64,000 nt of DNA, from the NCBI GenBank assembly GCA_965656605.1, contig CBFHLC010000006.1:1-64000 (forward strand), in the 5' to 3' direction. Every line of letters starts with the position of its first letter. Positions within the stretch are counted from its first letter, which is position 1. This document shows, piece after piece, positions 44,116 to 53,164 of the stretch. Source of the DNA: Litorivicinus sp965656605. GTDB taxonomy: Bacteria; Pseudomonadota; Gammaproteobacteria; Pseudomonadales; Litorivicinaceae. Below the pieces are notes generated by a model, which saw nothing but the letters and a program-made list of their open reading frames with translations, did no database searches and was not told the DNA's origin. Both the position numbers and the translations under genes were made by a program.

Positions 44116-46788
44116 ATGCTAGGCTCCATAGCCAGGAAGCTGTTTGGCAGCAAAAACCAACGCGAAGTAAAACGCATGGCCCGCGTGGTCAGCAGCATTA
44201 ACGCGCTAGAACCCCAGATGCAGGCTTTGGACCTTGATGCGCTCAAGGCCAAGCGAGCCGAGTTCGCCGAACGCCTAGAGGGCGGTGAATCACTCAACAA
44301 AATCTTGCCAGAGGCCTTCGCGGTCTGTCGTGAGGTGTCCGTGCGTGTCATGGGTCTGCGTCACTTTGACGTGCAAATGATCGGTGGCATGACCCTGAAC
44401 GAAGGCCGCATCGCCGAGATGCGCACCGGCGAAGGTAAAACCCTGGTCGCGACCTTGGCGGTCTACCTCAATGCGATTTCCGGTGACGGCGTCCACGTCG
44501 TTACCGTGAACGATTATCTAGCGCGCCGTGATGCTGAATGGATGCGTCCATTATACGAGGCCTTGGGACTCAGCATTGGTGTGGTGCATTCCGGCCAAAT
44601 CGCGGCCGAAAAGCAGGCCGCTTACGCCTGCGACATCACCTACGGCACCAATAACGAATTTGGTTTTGACTACCTGCGCGACAATATGGCGCTGGATGTG
44701 AATCAACGAGTCCAACGGCCTCTGAATTTTGCGATTGTTGACGAGGTCGACTCGATCTTGATCGACGAGGCGCGTACGCCGCTGATTATCTCGGGTCCTG
44801 CCGAGGACTCCAGCGAGATGTACCGGGCGATGAACACCATCCCGCCCCAGCTGACCCGGGCCGAAATGGTCGAGGACGAGCCGGGCGAGGGCGATTACAT
44901 CTTTGACGAGAAGCAGCGCTCGATTGAATTCACCGAATCCGGCATGGAGCACGTCGAGAGCATTCTGTCCGAGATGGGCCTGCTGCCTGAGGGCGATAGC
45001 CTGTACGCCGCGCAAAACCTGATGCTGTTCCACCACGTTAATGCCGCGATGCGAGCCCACGTGGTCTTCCAAAAGAACGTTCAGTACATCGTCCAGGGTG
45101 ACGAGGTAGTCATCGTTGACGAGCACACCGGGCGCACCATGCCTGGTCGTCGCTGGGGCGAGGGTAACCATCAGGCGGTCGAGGCCAAAGAAGGCGTCAG
45201 CATCAAGCCCGAGAGCCAGACCCTAGCCAGCACGACTTTCCAGAACTATTTCCGGATCTACGACAAGCTGGCCGGCATGACCGGTACGGCGGATACCGAG
45301 GCCTTCGAATTCAAGCAGATTTACGGCCTGGAGGTGGTGGTCGTGCCGACCAACGTGCCGCCCAAGCGCATCGACAACAACGACTTGATCTACCTGACCA
45401 AGGAAGAAAAGTACGACGCGATCATCCAGGACGTCCGCAACGAGCTAGAAAACAATCGGCCTATTTTGGTGGGTACCGCCAGCATTGAAGCCTCCGAGAT
45501 CCTGAGTGAGCGTCTAACCGCGGCTGACATAGCCCACGAGGTCCTAAACGCCAAGCAGCACGAGCGCGAAGCAGACATCATTGCCCAGGCCGGTCGTCCC
45601 GGCGCTGTCACGATCGCCACCAACATGGCGGGTCGTGGCACCGACATTAAGCTGGGTGGTAACTGGGAGGTCGAGATGGCCGCCCTGGACAATCCTACCG
45701 ACGAACAAATGGCAGCCGCGAAAGCTGATTGGCAAGCACGCCATGATGCGGTGATGGCAGCCGGTGGCTTGCACATCATTGGTTCTGAGCGTCATGAATC
45801 ACGCCGAATTGATAATCAGCTGCGTGGCCGCTCAGGCCGTCAAGGTGACCCGGGTAGCTCGCGATTCTTCCTATCGCTAGAAGACGATTTGATGCGCATT
45901 TTTGCCAGTGCGCGGATCCAAGGCCTGATGCAGCGTTTGGGCATGGAGAAGGGCGAGGCGATCGAGCACAAGATGGTCAGCAACTCGATCGAAAAAGCTC
46001 AAAAGAAGGTCGAGGGACGCAACTTCGACATTCGTAAGCAGCTTCTGGACTTCGATGACGTGGCTAACGACCAACGTAAGCAGGTATACGCTCAGCGGGT
46101 AGAGCTGCTCGAAGCGGATGACGTGGCTGAGTTGGTACAGGTGGTGCGCGAGGACGTCGTGACCGACTTGGTTGCCAAGTTTATTCCGCCCGGCAGCATG
46201 TCCGAGCAGTGGAATATCGAAGGGCTAGAGGCGGAAATCACTGAGAAGCTCGATCTGACCCTGCCGGTGCAGCAGTGGTTGGATGAGGACGCCAGTCTGT
46301 ACGAAGAAACCTTGCTTGAGCGCATCCAGGCGGAAGCTACCAAGGTTTACGCTGACAAAGAAGGGGTCGTCGGTGCCGACGCCATGCGCAGCTTTGAGAA
46401 GCAGGTCATGCTGCAGGTGCTGGATCACCGTTGGAAGGAACACCTGGCTGCGATGGATCATCTGCGTCAAGGCATCCACTTGCGTGGCTACGCTCAAAAG
46501 AACCCCAAGCAAGAATACAAGCGCGAGGCCTTTGAGCTGTTTACCTCAATGCTGAGCAGTATTAAAGAGCAGGCGACTAGCGTGCTGTGCCGTGTTCAGG
46601 TCCCCAGCGCTGAGGAAGTGGAAGCACAACGCCGTGCTGAAGCAGAAGCGCAGGCTAAAGTATTTGCAGATCAGCAAGCCGAAGCGCGTGCTCGCGCCGA
46701 GGCTGATGCATTGCCCAAGGTAGGACGTAACGAGCCCTGCCCCTGTGGCAGCGGCAAGAAGTTCAAGCAGTGCCACGGTAAGGTCTGA
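44116..46788 (+). CDS. secA: Preprotein translocase ATPase SecA
   Basis: An 890-residue motor that drives proteins through SecYEG. The DEAD-type motor domains carry the Walker A loop MRTGEGKTLVATLA (near residue 102), GTNNEFGFDYLRDNM, and VDEVDSILIDEARTPLI. The second motor domain has ATNMAGRGTDIKLGG, and RIDNQLRGRSGRQGDPGSS follows. The C-terminal zinc-binding and SecB-binding tail reads CPCGSGKKFKQCHG. Full length. AAGGA precedes the ATG, and the stop overlaps argJ by one base. Confidence 0.98.
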   Translation: MLGSIARKLFGSKNQREVKRMARVVSSINALEPQMQALDLDALKAKRAEFAERLEGGESLNKILPEAFAVCREVSVRVMGLRHFDVQMIGGMTLNEGRIAEMRTGEGKTLVATLAVYLNAISGDGVHVVTVNDYLARRDAEWMRPLYEALGLSIGVVHSGQIAAEKQAAYACDITYGTNNEFGFDYLRDNMALDVNQRVQRPLNFAIVDEVDSILIDEARTPLIISGPAEDSSEMYRAMNTIPPQLTRAEMVEDEPGEGDYIFDEKQRSIEFTESGMEHVESILSEMGLLPEGDSLYAAQNLMLFHHVNAAMRAHVVFQKNVQYIVQGDEVVIVDEHTGRTMPGRRWGEGNHQAVEAKEGVSIKPESQTLASTTFQNYFRIYDKLAGMTGTADTEAFEFKQIYGLEVVVVPTNVPPKRIDNNDLIYLTKEEKYDAIIQDVRNELENNRPILVGTASIEASEILSERLTAADIAHEVLNAKQHEREADIIAQAGRPGAVTIATNMAGRGTDIKLGGNWEVEMAALDNPTDEQMAAAKADWQARHDAVMAAGGLHIIGSERHESRRIDNQLRGRSGRQGDPGSSRFFLSLEDDLMRIFASARIQGLMQRLGMEKGEAIEHKMVSNSIEKAQKKVEGRNFDIRKQLLDFDDVANDQRKQVYAQRVELLEADDVAELVQVVREDVVTDLVAKFIPPGSMSEQWNIEGLEAEITEKLDLTLPVQQWLDEDASLYEETLLERIQAEATKVYADKEGVVGADAMRSFEKQVMLQVLDHRWKEHLAAMDHLRQGIHLRGYAQKNPKQEYKREAFELFTSMLSSIKEQATSVLCRVQVPSAEEVEAQRRAEAEAQAKVFADQQAEARARAEADALPKVGRNEPCPCGSGKKFKQCHGKV

Positions 46789-47951
46789 TGGCTGATTACA
46801 CAGTCAACGCGGTAAAGGCAGATCTGTACGGTCGCGATCGTTATGACGTAGCAGCCTTTGTGTTTGGCGAGTCGGTCACCATGGCGGGCGTATTCACGCA
46901 AAATGCTTTCTGCGCAGCGCCGGTTCATATCGCAAAGGCCAATCTTGCGAGTTCCCCGCGTGCTTGGTTGATCAACACCAAAAGCGCCAACGCAGGAACG
47001 GGCCAGATCGGGCATGACGATGCCCAAGCAGTGTGTGCTGCCTTCGCCGAGCAAGCGGGATTAAAGCCTGATCAAGTCCTACCGTTCTCTACCGGCGTGA
47101 TTGGCCAGCGCCTACCATTAGACAAGCTACACGCAGCCCTCCCCAGCCTGATTTCAGATGCTCAGGATTGGGACGCAGCTGGCCAGGCAATTTTGACTAC
47201 GGATACCCGCGTAAAACCGGCACAGCGAAGCATTCAGATCGCCGGGCAAACGGTGACCCTGCAAGGCATTGCAAAAGGCAGTGGAATGATTCAACCCAAC
47301 ATGGCCACCATGTTGGGCTTTGTAGTCACCAACGCGTCTATCCCCCAGCCGGACTTGCAGGCAGCGCTTAGTGCAGCGACGGATCGATCGTTCAATCGCA
47401 TTACAGTGGATGGCGACACCAGCACCAACGATGCCTGCATGCTGGCTGCGACCGGTGAGGGTGCTTCAATCGACGCCGCTCATCCGGAGTGGGCGGCATT
47501 TACAGCCGCGTTGGATGATCTGATGGTTGAGTTGGCACAACTGATCGTGCGTGATGGCGAAGGCGCAACCAAATTTGTCGAAATCGAAGTGTCCGGTGCT
47601 GCCAGTGCCGAAGATGCCCATCAGGTTGCCAAGACCGTTGCGCACAGCCCGTTAGTGAAAACCGCCTTGTTTGCCAGCGACGCCAATTGGGGGCGTATCT
47701 TGGCGGCGGTGGGTCGCGCGCCCGTTGCCAATTTGGATGTATCTCAGATCAATATCTGGATCGGTGACGTCAAGCTGGTCACCGACGGTGCAGCCGATGC
47801 CGATTACACTGAAGAGGCCGGTGCGGCAGTATTTGCCCAGGACGACATCAGCATCCGGATTGATCTGGGCGCCGGTTCAGAATCGACCACGGTGTGGACC
47901 TGCGATTTCAGTCATGAATACGTCAGCATCAATGCCGACTACCGAAGTTAG
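46788..47951 (+). CDS. argJ: Glutamate N-acetyltransferase / amino-acid acetyltransferase
   Basis: A 387-residue ArgJ, which recycles the acetyl group between N-acetylornithine and glutamate in arginine synthesis. The self-cleavage site with the nucleophilic threonine lies in GMIQPNMATMLGFV (near residue 175), which splits the protein into alpha and beta chains. SANAGTGQIG, RITVDGDTSTNDACML and SDANWGRILAAVGRA are diagnostic. The start forms TGATG with the secA stop. The last 20 bases overlap mutT. Confidence 0.96.
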   Translation: MADYTVNAVKADLYGRDRYDVAAFVFGESVTMAGVFTQNAFCAAPVHIAKANLASSPRAWLINTKSANAGTGQIGHDDAQAVCAAFAEQAGLKPDQVLPFSTGVIGQRLPLDKLHAALPSLISDAQDWDAAGQAILTTDTRVKPAQRSIQIAGQTVTLQGIAKGSGMIQPNMATMLGFVVTNASIPQPDLQAALSAATDRSFNRITVDGDTSTNDACMLAATGEGASIDAAHPEWAAFTAALDDLMVELAQLIVRDGEGATKFVEIEVSGAASAEDAHQVAKTVAHSPLVKTALFASDANWGRILAAVGRAPVANLDVSQINIWIGDVKLVTDGAADADYTEEAGAAVFAQDDISIRIDLGAGSESTTVWTCDFSHEYVSINADYRS

Positions 47952-48327
47952 GGTCGCCGCCGGGGTCATCGAAGGCCCCGATGGGCGCGTGTTGTTGACC
48001 CGCAGGTTACTCAGCGCGCACCAAGGCGGAAAGTGGGAATTCCCTGGCGGGAAGTTAGAACCCGGCGAAAGTGCGTCGCACGCATTGACTCGAGAGCTGC
48101 AAGAAGAAATTTCGATCACCCCAACCCAGATCCAAGAGCTAATTGAAGTCGCCCATGACTATGGCGACAAGCAAGTGCGCTTGTATGTGTTTGTGGTTCA
48201 GGCGTTTACCGGTCAGCCTTCGGCTCAAGAAGGTCAAGGCATGCAGTGGTTCGAACCAGGCGAGCTGTCAGATCTGGATTTTCCTGCAGCGAATGTCCCG
48301 ATTTTACAGGCCTATCTGTCGTCCTGA
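47932..48327 (+). CDS. mutT: Nudix hydrolase, MutT family
   Basis: A 131-residue Nudix protein, probably the 8-oxo-dGTP pyrophosphohydrolase that cleans the nucleotide pool. The Nudix box GKLEPGESASHALTRELQEE is complete except that the usual Gly of the final ExGU element is Ser (EEISI). It starts VRVAAGVIEGPDGRVLLTRR, as MutT does. ATG 47932 lies inside argJ. Position after secA-argJ matches mutT in Pseudomonas. Its last 16 bases overlap the convergent yacG. Confidence 0.92.
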   Translation: MPTTEVRVAAGVIEGPDGRVLLTRRLLSAHQGGKWEFPGGKLEPGESASHALTRELQEEISITPTQIQELIEVAHDYGDKQVRLYVFVVQAFTGQPSAQEGQGMQWFEPGELSDLDFPAANVPILQAYLSS

Positions 48328-48512
48328 TCAGGAATGTCTTCGCTCATTAGCTCATCCGCTGCCTCGGGTCCGGGCACCGCATAGGACTCGCTAGCCCAAG
48401 CCCCTAAATCCAACATTTTGCACCGCTCTGAACAAAAGGGGCGGTGTGGATTGCTATGATCAAAGCGCGATGATTTGCCGCATTCGGGGCATTTAACAAG
48501 CTGGGTGGTCAT
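48312..48512 (-). CDS. yacG: Zinc-binding DNA gyrase inhibitor YacG
   Basis: A 66-residue zinc-finger protein that binds GyrB and inhibits gyrase in E. coli. Four cysteines follow the family pattern: CPECGKSS and FCSERCKMLDLGAWASE. The C-terminus is acidic. ATG 48512 has AGGA seven bases upstream, and the ten-codon upstream extension is rejected. It overlaps coaE by four bases. Confidence 0.93.
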   Translation of the reverse strand: MTTQLVKCPECGKSSRFDHSNPHRPFCSERCKMLDLGAWASESYAVPGPEAADELMSEDIPDQDDR

Positions 48513-49108
48513 GCCAAGTCCTGAATTAATCGTTGGTGCAACCATTCTACTCGTCGATGCAGCTCAGCCAAAGTTCCCTCATTACCAAGCTGATAGTCCG
48601 CGATTTGCAGACGCTCGTCTCGGCTGGCCTGGGCATCTAGCGTGCGCTGTGCTGACTCGGCCGTGACCCCATCACGTGCTAGCAGTCGCTGAAGTTGGGT
48701 CTGGGGGCTGACATCAACCACCACCACGGCATCGGGCTCGTCAATCTGGCCGGTTTCAATCAGCAAAGGAATCATCCAAATCTGATAGGGGCCCCGGTCT
48801 GGTGCCTCGAGTTGCAGCCAGGTTTGACGGCGCACCTCGGGATGAACAATCGAGTTCAATCGATCCAAAGCATCGGGGTTTGAGAAGACTTGCTCACGCA
48901 TCCAGGCTCGGTGATACGTGCCATCCGGCAGTAGGGCGTTCTCGCCAAAGGATTGGCTGATTTGACGCAGTACTGGGGATCCAGGCATTAGCAGCGAATG
49001 GGCGATGGCGTCCGCATCCGTGACGCGAATACCCAAGGACTCAAAGTGTCGCGCGGCGGCAGATTTGCCGCTAGCGATCCCGCCGGTCAGTGCCACTACA
49101 GGAGTCAT
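48509..49108 (-). CDS. coaE: Dephospho-CoA kinase
   Basis: A 199-residue P-loop kinase catalysing the last step of coenzyme A synthesis. The Walker A loop ALTGGIASGKSAAARHFESL is at residues 6-25. RVTDADAIAHSLL, IVHPEVRRQTW and MIPLLIETG follow, matching the family. Overlaps pilD and yacG by four bases each, so housekeeping genes ride on the pilus operon, a common arrangement. Confidence 0.96.
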   Translation of the reverse strand: MTPVVALTGGIASGKSAAARHFESLGIRVTDADAIAHSLLMPGSPVLRQISQSFGENALLPDGTYHRAWMREQVFSNPDALDRLNSIVHPEVRRQTWLQLEAPDRGPYQIWMIPLLIETGQIDEPDAVVVVDVSPQTQLQRLLARDGVTAESAQRTLDAQASRDERLQIADYQLGNEGTLAELHRRVEWLHQRLIQDLA

Positions 49109-49992
49109 AGGCCGGCCACTTCAAAATAGGTGTTTTGGATTTGCTCGCCGTAGAACAGGGCCAATATGCCAGCTCCCGCCAGATAGGGGCCAAAAGCCAT
49201 AGGTGCCTGCGCTCCCATCCGTTTGAGGGCGATGCAGGATAGACCCACCACCGCTCCGACCAGCGAGGACAGCAAAATAATCATGGGCAGATACTGCCAG
49301 CCTAACCAAGCGCCAAGGGCGGCCAGTAATTTGAAGTCCCCAGCACCCATGCCGTGTTTGCCGGTCAGAATGCGAAAGATATGGAACACCGACCACAGGC
49401 TTAGGTAGCCCGCGACAGCGCCCCACAGTGCGTCTGTCAGCGACACCGGCCAAATTCCTAGGCCTGCGGCTATCAATCCCGCCCACGTCAGCGGCAGGGT
49501 CAGCTGATCTGGCAGTAATTGGGTGTCCAAGTCGATCAGTGTGAGCGTCCACAGCACCCAGACAAAGCCGATGGCCAAGACGGCTTCAACCGAGGGGCCA
49601 AAAACGCTGGTCGCCCACAAACCCAATACGCAGGTGAGGGCCTCGACGATCGGGTAGCGTTTGGATATCGGTGCTTGGCAGCTACGGCATTGCCCTCGTA
49701 GCAACAGCCAGCTGATGACGGGGATATTGTCACGGGCCTGAATCTGCGTATCGCAGTTGGGGCAGGTGCTGCGCGGGACATTTAGGTTGTAGCGCGGAGT
49801 ATCTGGCTGGGTGAAGTCAGGTTCGGGCTGGCCTTGGTCAATCGCCGATAGCCACTCGCAATCCAGGCGCAGCTCGTTCTGCATCATGATCGGCAAGCGA
49901 TGCACCACCACGTTTAAAAAGCTGCCGACCAGCAGCCCCAAAATAGCGATGCTGGGCCACCATAAACCGACGTCGACCAAGGTCTGAATCAC
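49105..49992 (-). CDS. pilD: Type IV prepilin peptidase / methyltransferase PilD
   Basis: A 295-residue polytopic membrane aspartyl protease that cleaves and N-methylates prepilins. The zinc-binding cysteine pairs are CPNC and CRSC (about residues 75-102). The two catalytic aspartates are in LTLIDLDTQLLPD and MGAGDFKLLAALGAWLG. The start is a GTG at 49990-49992 with GGAG six bases upstream. It follows pilC by 30 bases. Substrates would include the two pilins at 53-54 kb. Confidence 0.95.
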   Translation of the reverse strand: MIQTLVDVGLWWPSIAILGLLVGSFLNVVVHRLPIMMQNELRLDCEWLSAIDQGQPEPDFTQPDTPRYNLNVPRSTCPNCDTQIQARDNIPVISWLLLRGQCRSCQAPISKRYPIVEALTCVLGLWATSVFGPSVEAVLAIGFVWVLWTLTLIDLDTQLLPDQLTLPLTWAGLIAAGLGIWPVSLTDALWGAVAGYLSLWSVFHIFRILTGKHGMGAGDFKLLAALGAWLGWQYLPMIILLSSLVGAVVGLSCIALKRMGAQAPMAFGPYLAGAGILALFYGEQIQNTYFEVAGL

Positions 49993-50022
49993 GAACTACT
50001 CCATCAATGAGCCGGTAGTGTA

Positions 50023-51273
50023 TTAGACGACCGAGCCCATCTGGAAGATAGGTAGGTACATAGCGATGACCAAACCGCCAATGACCACCCCCAGAAACGA
50101 CATAATCATCGGTTCCATCAAGCTGGTTAGGTTGTCGACCGAGTTGTCGACCGCGTCTTCGTAGTGGGTTGCAGCCTTGTACAGCATCTCGTCCAGCGCG
50201 CCGGATTCCTCTCCGATCGAGACCATCTGGATGACCATATTCGGAAAAATTCCGCTGGCGCGCATGCTGAACTGCAGCTGCTGACCGGTTGAGACATCGT
50301 CTTGAATGATCTTGATGGCGTCGAAGTACAATCGATTGCCCGAGGCACCTGCAGCGCTACCCAAGGCTTCAACCAAAGGCACGCCGGCTGCAAAGGTGGT
50401 CGACAGTGTGCGGCAGTAACGCGCGATCGCAGAGTTCGTCACAATTGGGCCTATTACCGGTGCCTTGAGTGCCGCTCGATCGATCAAGTATGCGAATTTA
50501 TAAGACTTCTTGAGCGCGGTTTTCACACCAAATATCGCACCGATGATCACACCCAGTGCAATAAACCAATAGGCTTGCGCCCACTCGGACATGGCCACCA
50601 CCACTTGGGTAAAGGCCGGCAGCTCGCCACCGAAGCTGGTGAACATCGATTCAAACTGCGGGACCACCTTGATCAGCAAAATCGCGGTCACCACAAAAGC
50701 GACCACCAATACCGCGATGGGGTAGGTCATGGCTTTTTTGATTTTGGCTTTTAGTGCTTCGGTTTTTTCTTTGTACGTCGCCAGTCGATCCAGCATGGTC
50801 TCTAGCGCACCGGCTTGCTCGCCGGCATCGACCAATGAGCAAAACAGATCATCAAAGTGATTCGGCTGGCGCCTGAGTGCTTGGGCAAAACTGGTGCCGC
50901 CCTCAACATCTGACTTGATGGTCTTAATCAGATCTTTCATCGACGGGTTCTCAAGGCCATCCGCAACAATCTCGAACGCTTGAACCAGAGGCACGCCCGC
51001 TTTCATCATGGTGGCCAGCTGGCGTGTGAACACGGCCACATCCGCCGGTTTAATCGCCTTTTTTCGTTCGCCAAACAGAGGCTTGGCTTTCTTTTTGACC
51101 TTGTCCGGGACGATGCCTTGGCGACGTAGCTGGGCCCGAACCAACGCAATGTTGGCCCCGCCAATCTCGCCGGATACTTTGCGTCCACGTTTGTCGGTGC
51201 CGCTCCAAACGAACTGATCTTTGTCGCTCTTTTTCGCGGTTTTCTGTCGGATCTCTGCTGCCGTGGAGGCCAT
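50023..51273 (-). CDS. pilC: Type IV pilus inner-membrane platform protein PilC
   Basis: A 416-residue GspF/PilC protein. It has two T2SF domains (about residues 80-205 and 285-405) and about three membrane helices. The repeats share FTRQLATMMKAGVPLVQAFE and YCRTLSTTFAAGVPLVEALG. PilC links the PilB/PilT ATPases to pilin assembly. It starts three bases after the pilB stop, with AAGGA at good spacing. Confidence 0.96.
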   Translation of the reverse strand: MASTAAEIRQKTAKKSDKDQFVWSGTDKRGRKVSGEIGGANIALVRAQLRRQGIVPDKVKKKAKPLFGERKKAIKPADVAVFTRQLATMMKAGVPLVQAFEIVADGLENPSMKDLIKTIKSDVEGGTSFAQALRRQPNHFDDLFCSLVDAGEQAGALETMLDRLATYKEKTEALKAKIKKAMTYPIAVLVVAFVVTAILLIKVVPQFESMFTSFGGELPAFTQVVVAMSEWAQAYWFIALGVIIGAIFGVKTALKKSYKFAYLIDRAALKAPVIGPIVTNSAIARYCRTLSTTFAAGVPLVEALGSAAGASGNRLYFDAIKIIQDDVSTGQQLQFSMRASGIFPNMVIQMVSIGEESGALDEMLYKAATHYEDAVDNSVDNLTSLMEPMIMSFLGVVIGGLVIAMYLPIFQMGSVV

Positions 51274-51276
51274 CGG

Positions 51277-52980
51277 TTAGTCCTTGGTTACCCGGTTAAT
51301 TTCTTGCACGCTGGTGACGCCTTCCAAGACCTTTTTCAGGCCGGATTGGCGCAAGTTATCAAAGCCCTCTAGCTTGCATTGCTTGGCAAGCTCCAAGGCG
51401 TTGCCTTCACGCATGATGATTTCCGATAGCTCGGGGGTGACGCGCACGACTTCATACACGCCGACACGGCCCTTGTAGCCGTTCATGCATTGATCACAGC
51501 CAACCGGCTGGTAAAGGGTGTTGCTGGCAATGTCTTCTTCTTTGAAGCCCTCGGCCAGCAAAGCTTCTAGTGGGATATCCGCAGGTTGCTTGCAGTGTTT
51601 GCAAAGTCGGCGGGCCAGACGCTGGGCAATAATCAAGGACACCGAGGTTGCAATGTTGAACGCAGGAACGCCCATGTTGCGCAGTCGGGTCAGGGTCTCG
51701 GGCGCCGAGTTGGTGTGCAGGGTAGAGAGCACCAAGTGTCCGGTCTGTGCGGCCTTAATGCCGATCTCTGCGGTTTCTAAGTCTCGGATCTCACCGACCA
51801 TCACCACGTCAGGGTCTTGTCGTAGGAACGCGCGCAGGGCTTCGGCAAAGGACAGACCCACCTTGGCGTTGACCTGCACTTGATTAATGCCTTCGAGGTT
51901 AATCTCGACCGGATCCTCGGCCGTTGAGATATTGATCTCGGAGGTGTTGAGAATATTTAGGCCGGTGTAGAGCGACACGGTCTTGCCTGAACCAGTCGGG
52001 CCGGTCACCAAAATCATGCCTTGGGGCTGATTCAGCGCCTGCATGTACATCTCTTTTTGGTCGGGCGAGTAGCCCAGGGCATCAATGCCCATCTGCGCAC
52101 TGGAGGGATCCAAAATACGCAGAACAATTTTTTCGCCCCACAGCGTCGGCAAGGTGTTCACACGGAAATCGATCGCTTTGTTGGCGGACAGCTTCATTTT
52201 GATGCGGCCGTCTTGGGGAACCCGACGCTCCGAGATATCCATTTTCGACATGACTTTGATGCGGGCCGCCAAGCGTCCGGACAAATTGATCGGGGGGCGG
52301 GTGACTTCGTCCAACACGCCGTCCACACGATAGCGAATTCGATAGCTTTTCTCGTAGGGCTCGAAGTGAATATCTGATGCGCCAAGGCGAATCGCATCTA
52401 GCAGCATTTTGTTAACAAAACGAACGATCGGCTGATCGTTGCTGGGGTCTCCGTCGCCAGCACTCTCGTCTGCCGGTGCCGCATCATCGTCCAGATCAAT
52501 GTTGTCCAGGCCTTCGTCTTCCAAGTCACCCAGACTGGTATCCGAGCCCTCGGTAAAGGCTTGCAGGGCTCGGTTGAGTTTGTCGGCCTCGACCACGATC
52601 GCCTCGGTGCTTAGGCCTGAGGCAAATTGGATTGCATCCAAGGCCTTCAAATCAGTCGGGTCGGCAATGGCAACAAACAAACGGCTACCGCGTCGATACA
52701 GCGGCAGAGCTCGACATTCGGTAACAACTTTGGGATCCAGCAAATCGCGCGGCGCGATCGAAAAGTCGAATGCATCCAGATCCAAAACCGGCGTACCGAA
52801 CAATTGGCTGGCGCTAAGGGCGACATCCCGAGCGTCCGCCAATTTCTCATTGACGATATGATCGGCAAAGGTGCGGCCCGCAGATTTCGCGCCATCCAGT
52901 GCTTTGGCTGCGACCTCTTCGCTCAAATAGGCCTGCGAGACCAGCTGCTTTGCCAGTCCCTGCAATACGACTTGTCCCAT
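51277..52980 (-). CDS. pilB: Type IV pilus extension ATPase PilB
   Basis: A 567-residue GspE-family hexameric ATPase that powers pilus extension. The N-terminal MshEN/GspE-N region covers about 1-160, followed by an acidic linker (about 170-195). Walker A GPTGSGKTVSLY is near residue 328 and Walker B MVGEIRDLETAEIG near 400. A zinc-binding tetracysteine (CKHCKQ and CDQCMNG) is near 465-500. First gene of the leftward pilBCD-coaE-yacG operon, divergent from the pilin genes. Confidence 0.97.
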   Translation of the reverse strand: MGQVVLQGLAKQLVSQAYLSEEVAAKALDGAKSAGRTFADHIVNEKLADARDVALSASQLFGTPVLDLDAFDFSIAPRDLLDPKVVTECRALPLYRRGSRLFVAIADPTDLKALDAIQFASGLSTEAIVVEADKLNRALQAFTEGSDTSLGDLEDEGLDNIDLDDDAAPADESAGDGDPSNDQPIVRFVNKMLLDAIRLGASDIHFEPYEKSYRIRYRVDGVLDEVTRPPINLSGRLAARIKVMSKMDISERRVPQDGRIKMKLSANKAIDFRVNTLPTLWGEKIVLRILDPSSAQMGIDALGYSPDQKEMYMQALNQPQGMILVTGPTGSGKTVSLYTGLNILNTSEINISTAEDPVEINLEGINQVQVNAKVGLSFAEALRAFLRQDPDVVMVGEIRDLETAEIGIKAAQTGHLVLSTLHTNSAPETLTRLRNMGVPAFNIATSVSLIIAQRLARRLCKHCKQPADIPLEALLAEGFKEEDIASNTLYQPVGCDQCMNGYKGRVGVYEVVRVTPELSEIIMREGNALELAKQCKLEGFDNLRQSGLKKVLEGVTSVQEINRVTKD

Positions 52981-52997
52981 AACTCTCCCGTTTCCAG

Positions 52998-53013
52998 TCC
53001 TATCAATATAGGA
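52998..53013. repeat. Inverted repeat upstream of pilB
   Basis: A perfect inverted repeat TCCTAT-CAAT-ATAGGA lies 18-33 bases before the pilB ATG in the 184-base region between pilB and the first pilin gene. It overlaps a possible -10 (TATATT on the minus strand). It could be an operator or an mRNA leader hairpin. Nothing decides between these. Confidence 0.4.
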
Positions 53014-53067
53014 AGAAAACGTAGATTTGCTCTGCCTAGGAAGTTGCCAGGTTAAGGATTAGTACCT

Positions 53068-53097
53068 TTGGATCAGGCAGATCAATATTTCTTATCT
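53068..53097 (+). promoter_or_regulatory. Weak candidate promoter for first pilin gene
   Basis: TTGGAT at 53068-53073 and TTATCT at 53092-53097 with an 18-base spacer, giving a leader of about 60 bases. The match is modest, and a sigma-54 site would be expected from Pseudomonas pilA, but none of good quality is seen here. Confidence 0.3.
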
Positions 53098-53164
53098 AGT
53101 TTTACTGCATAGGCAGCGGCGAGAAGCGACCCCTGCGCTATCAACGATATTTTGGAGTAGTAAA

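Noticed and set aside
44551..45795. Several long frames antisense to secA
   Set aside because: They mirror secA codon structure, lack ribosome sites and recognisable motifs, and secA is complete on the plus strand.
53032..53050. Sigma-54-like sequence upstream of the first pilin and of pilB
   Set aside because: On the plus strand the -24 doublet is GC rather than GG. On the minus strand TGGCA is present but the GG-to-GC spacing is 11, not the required 10.
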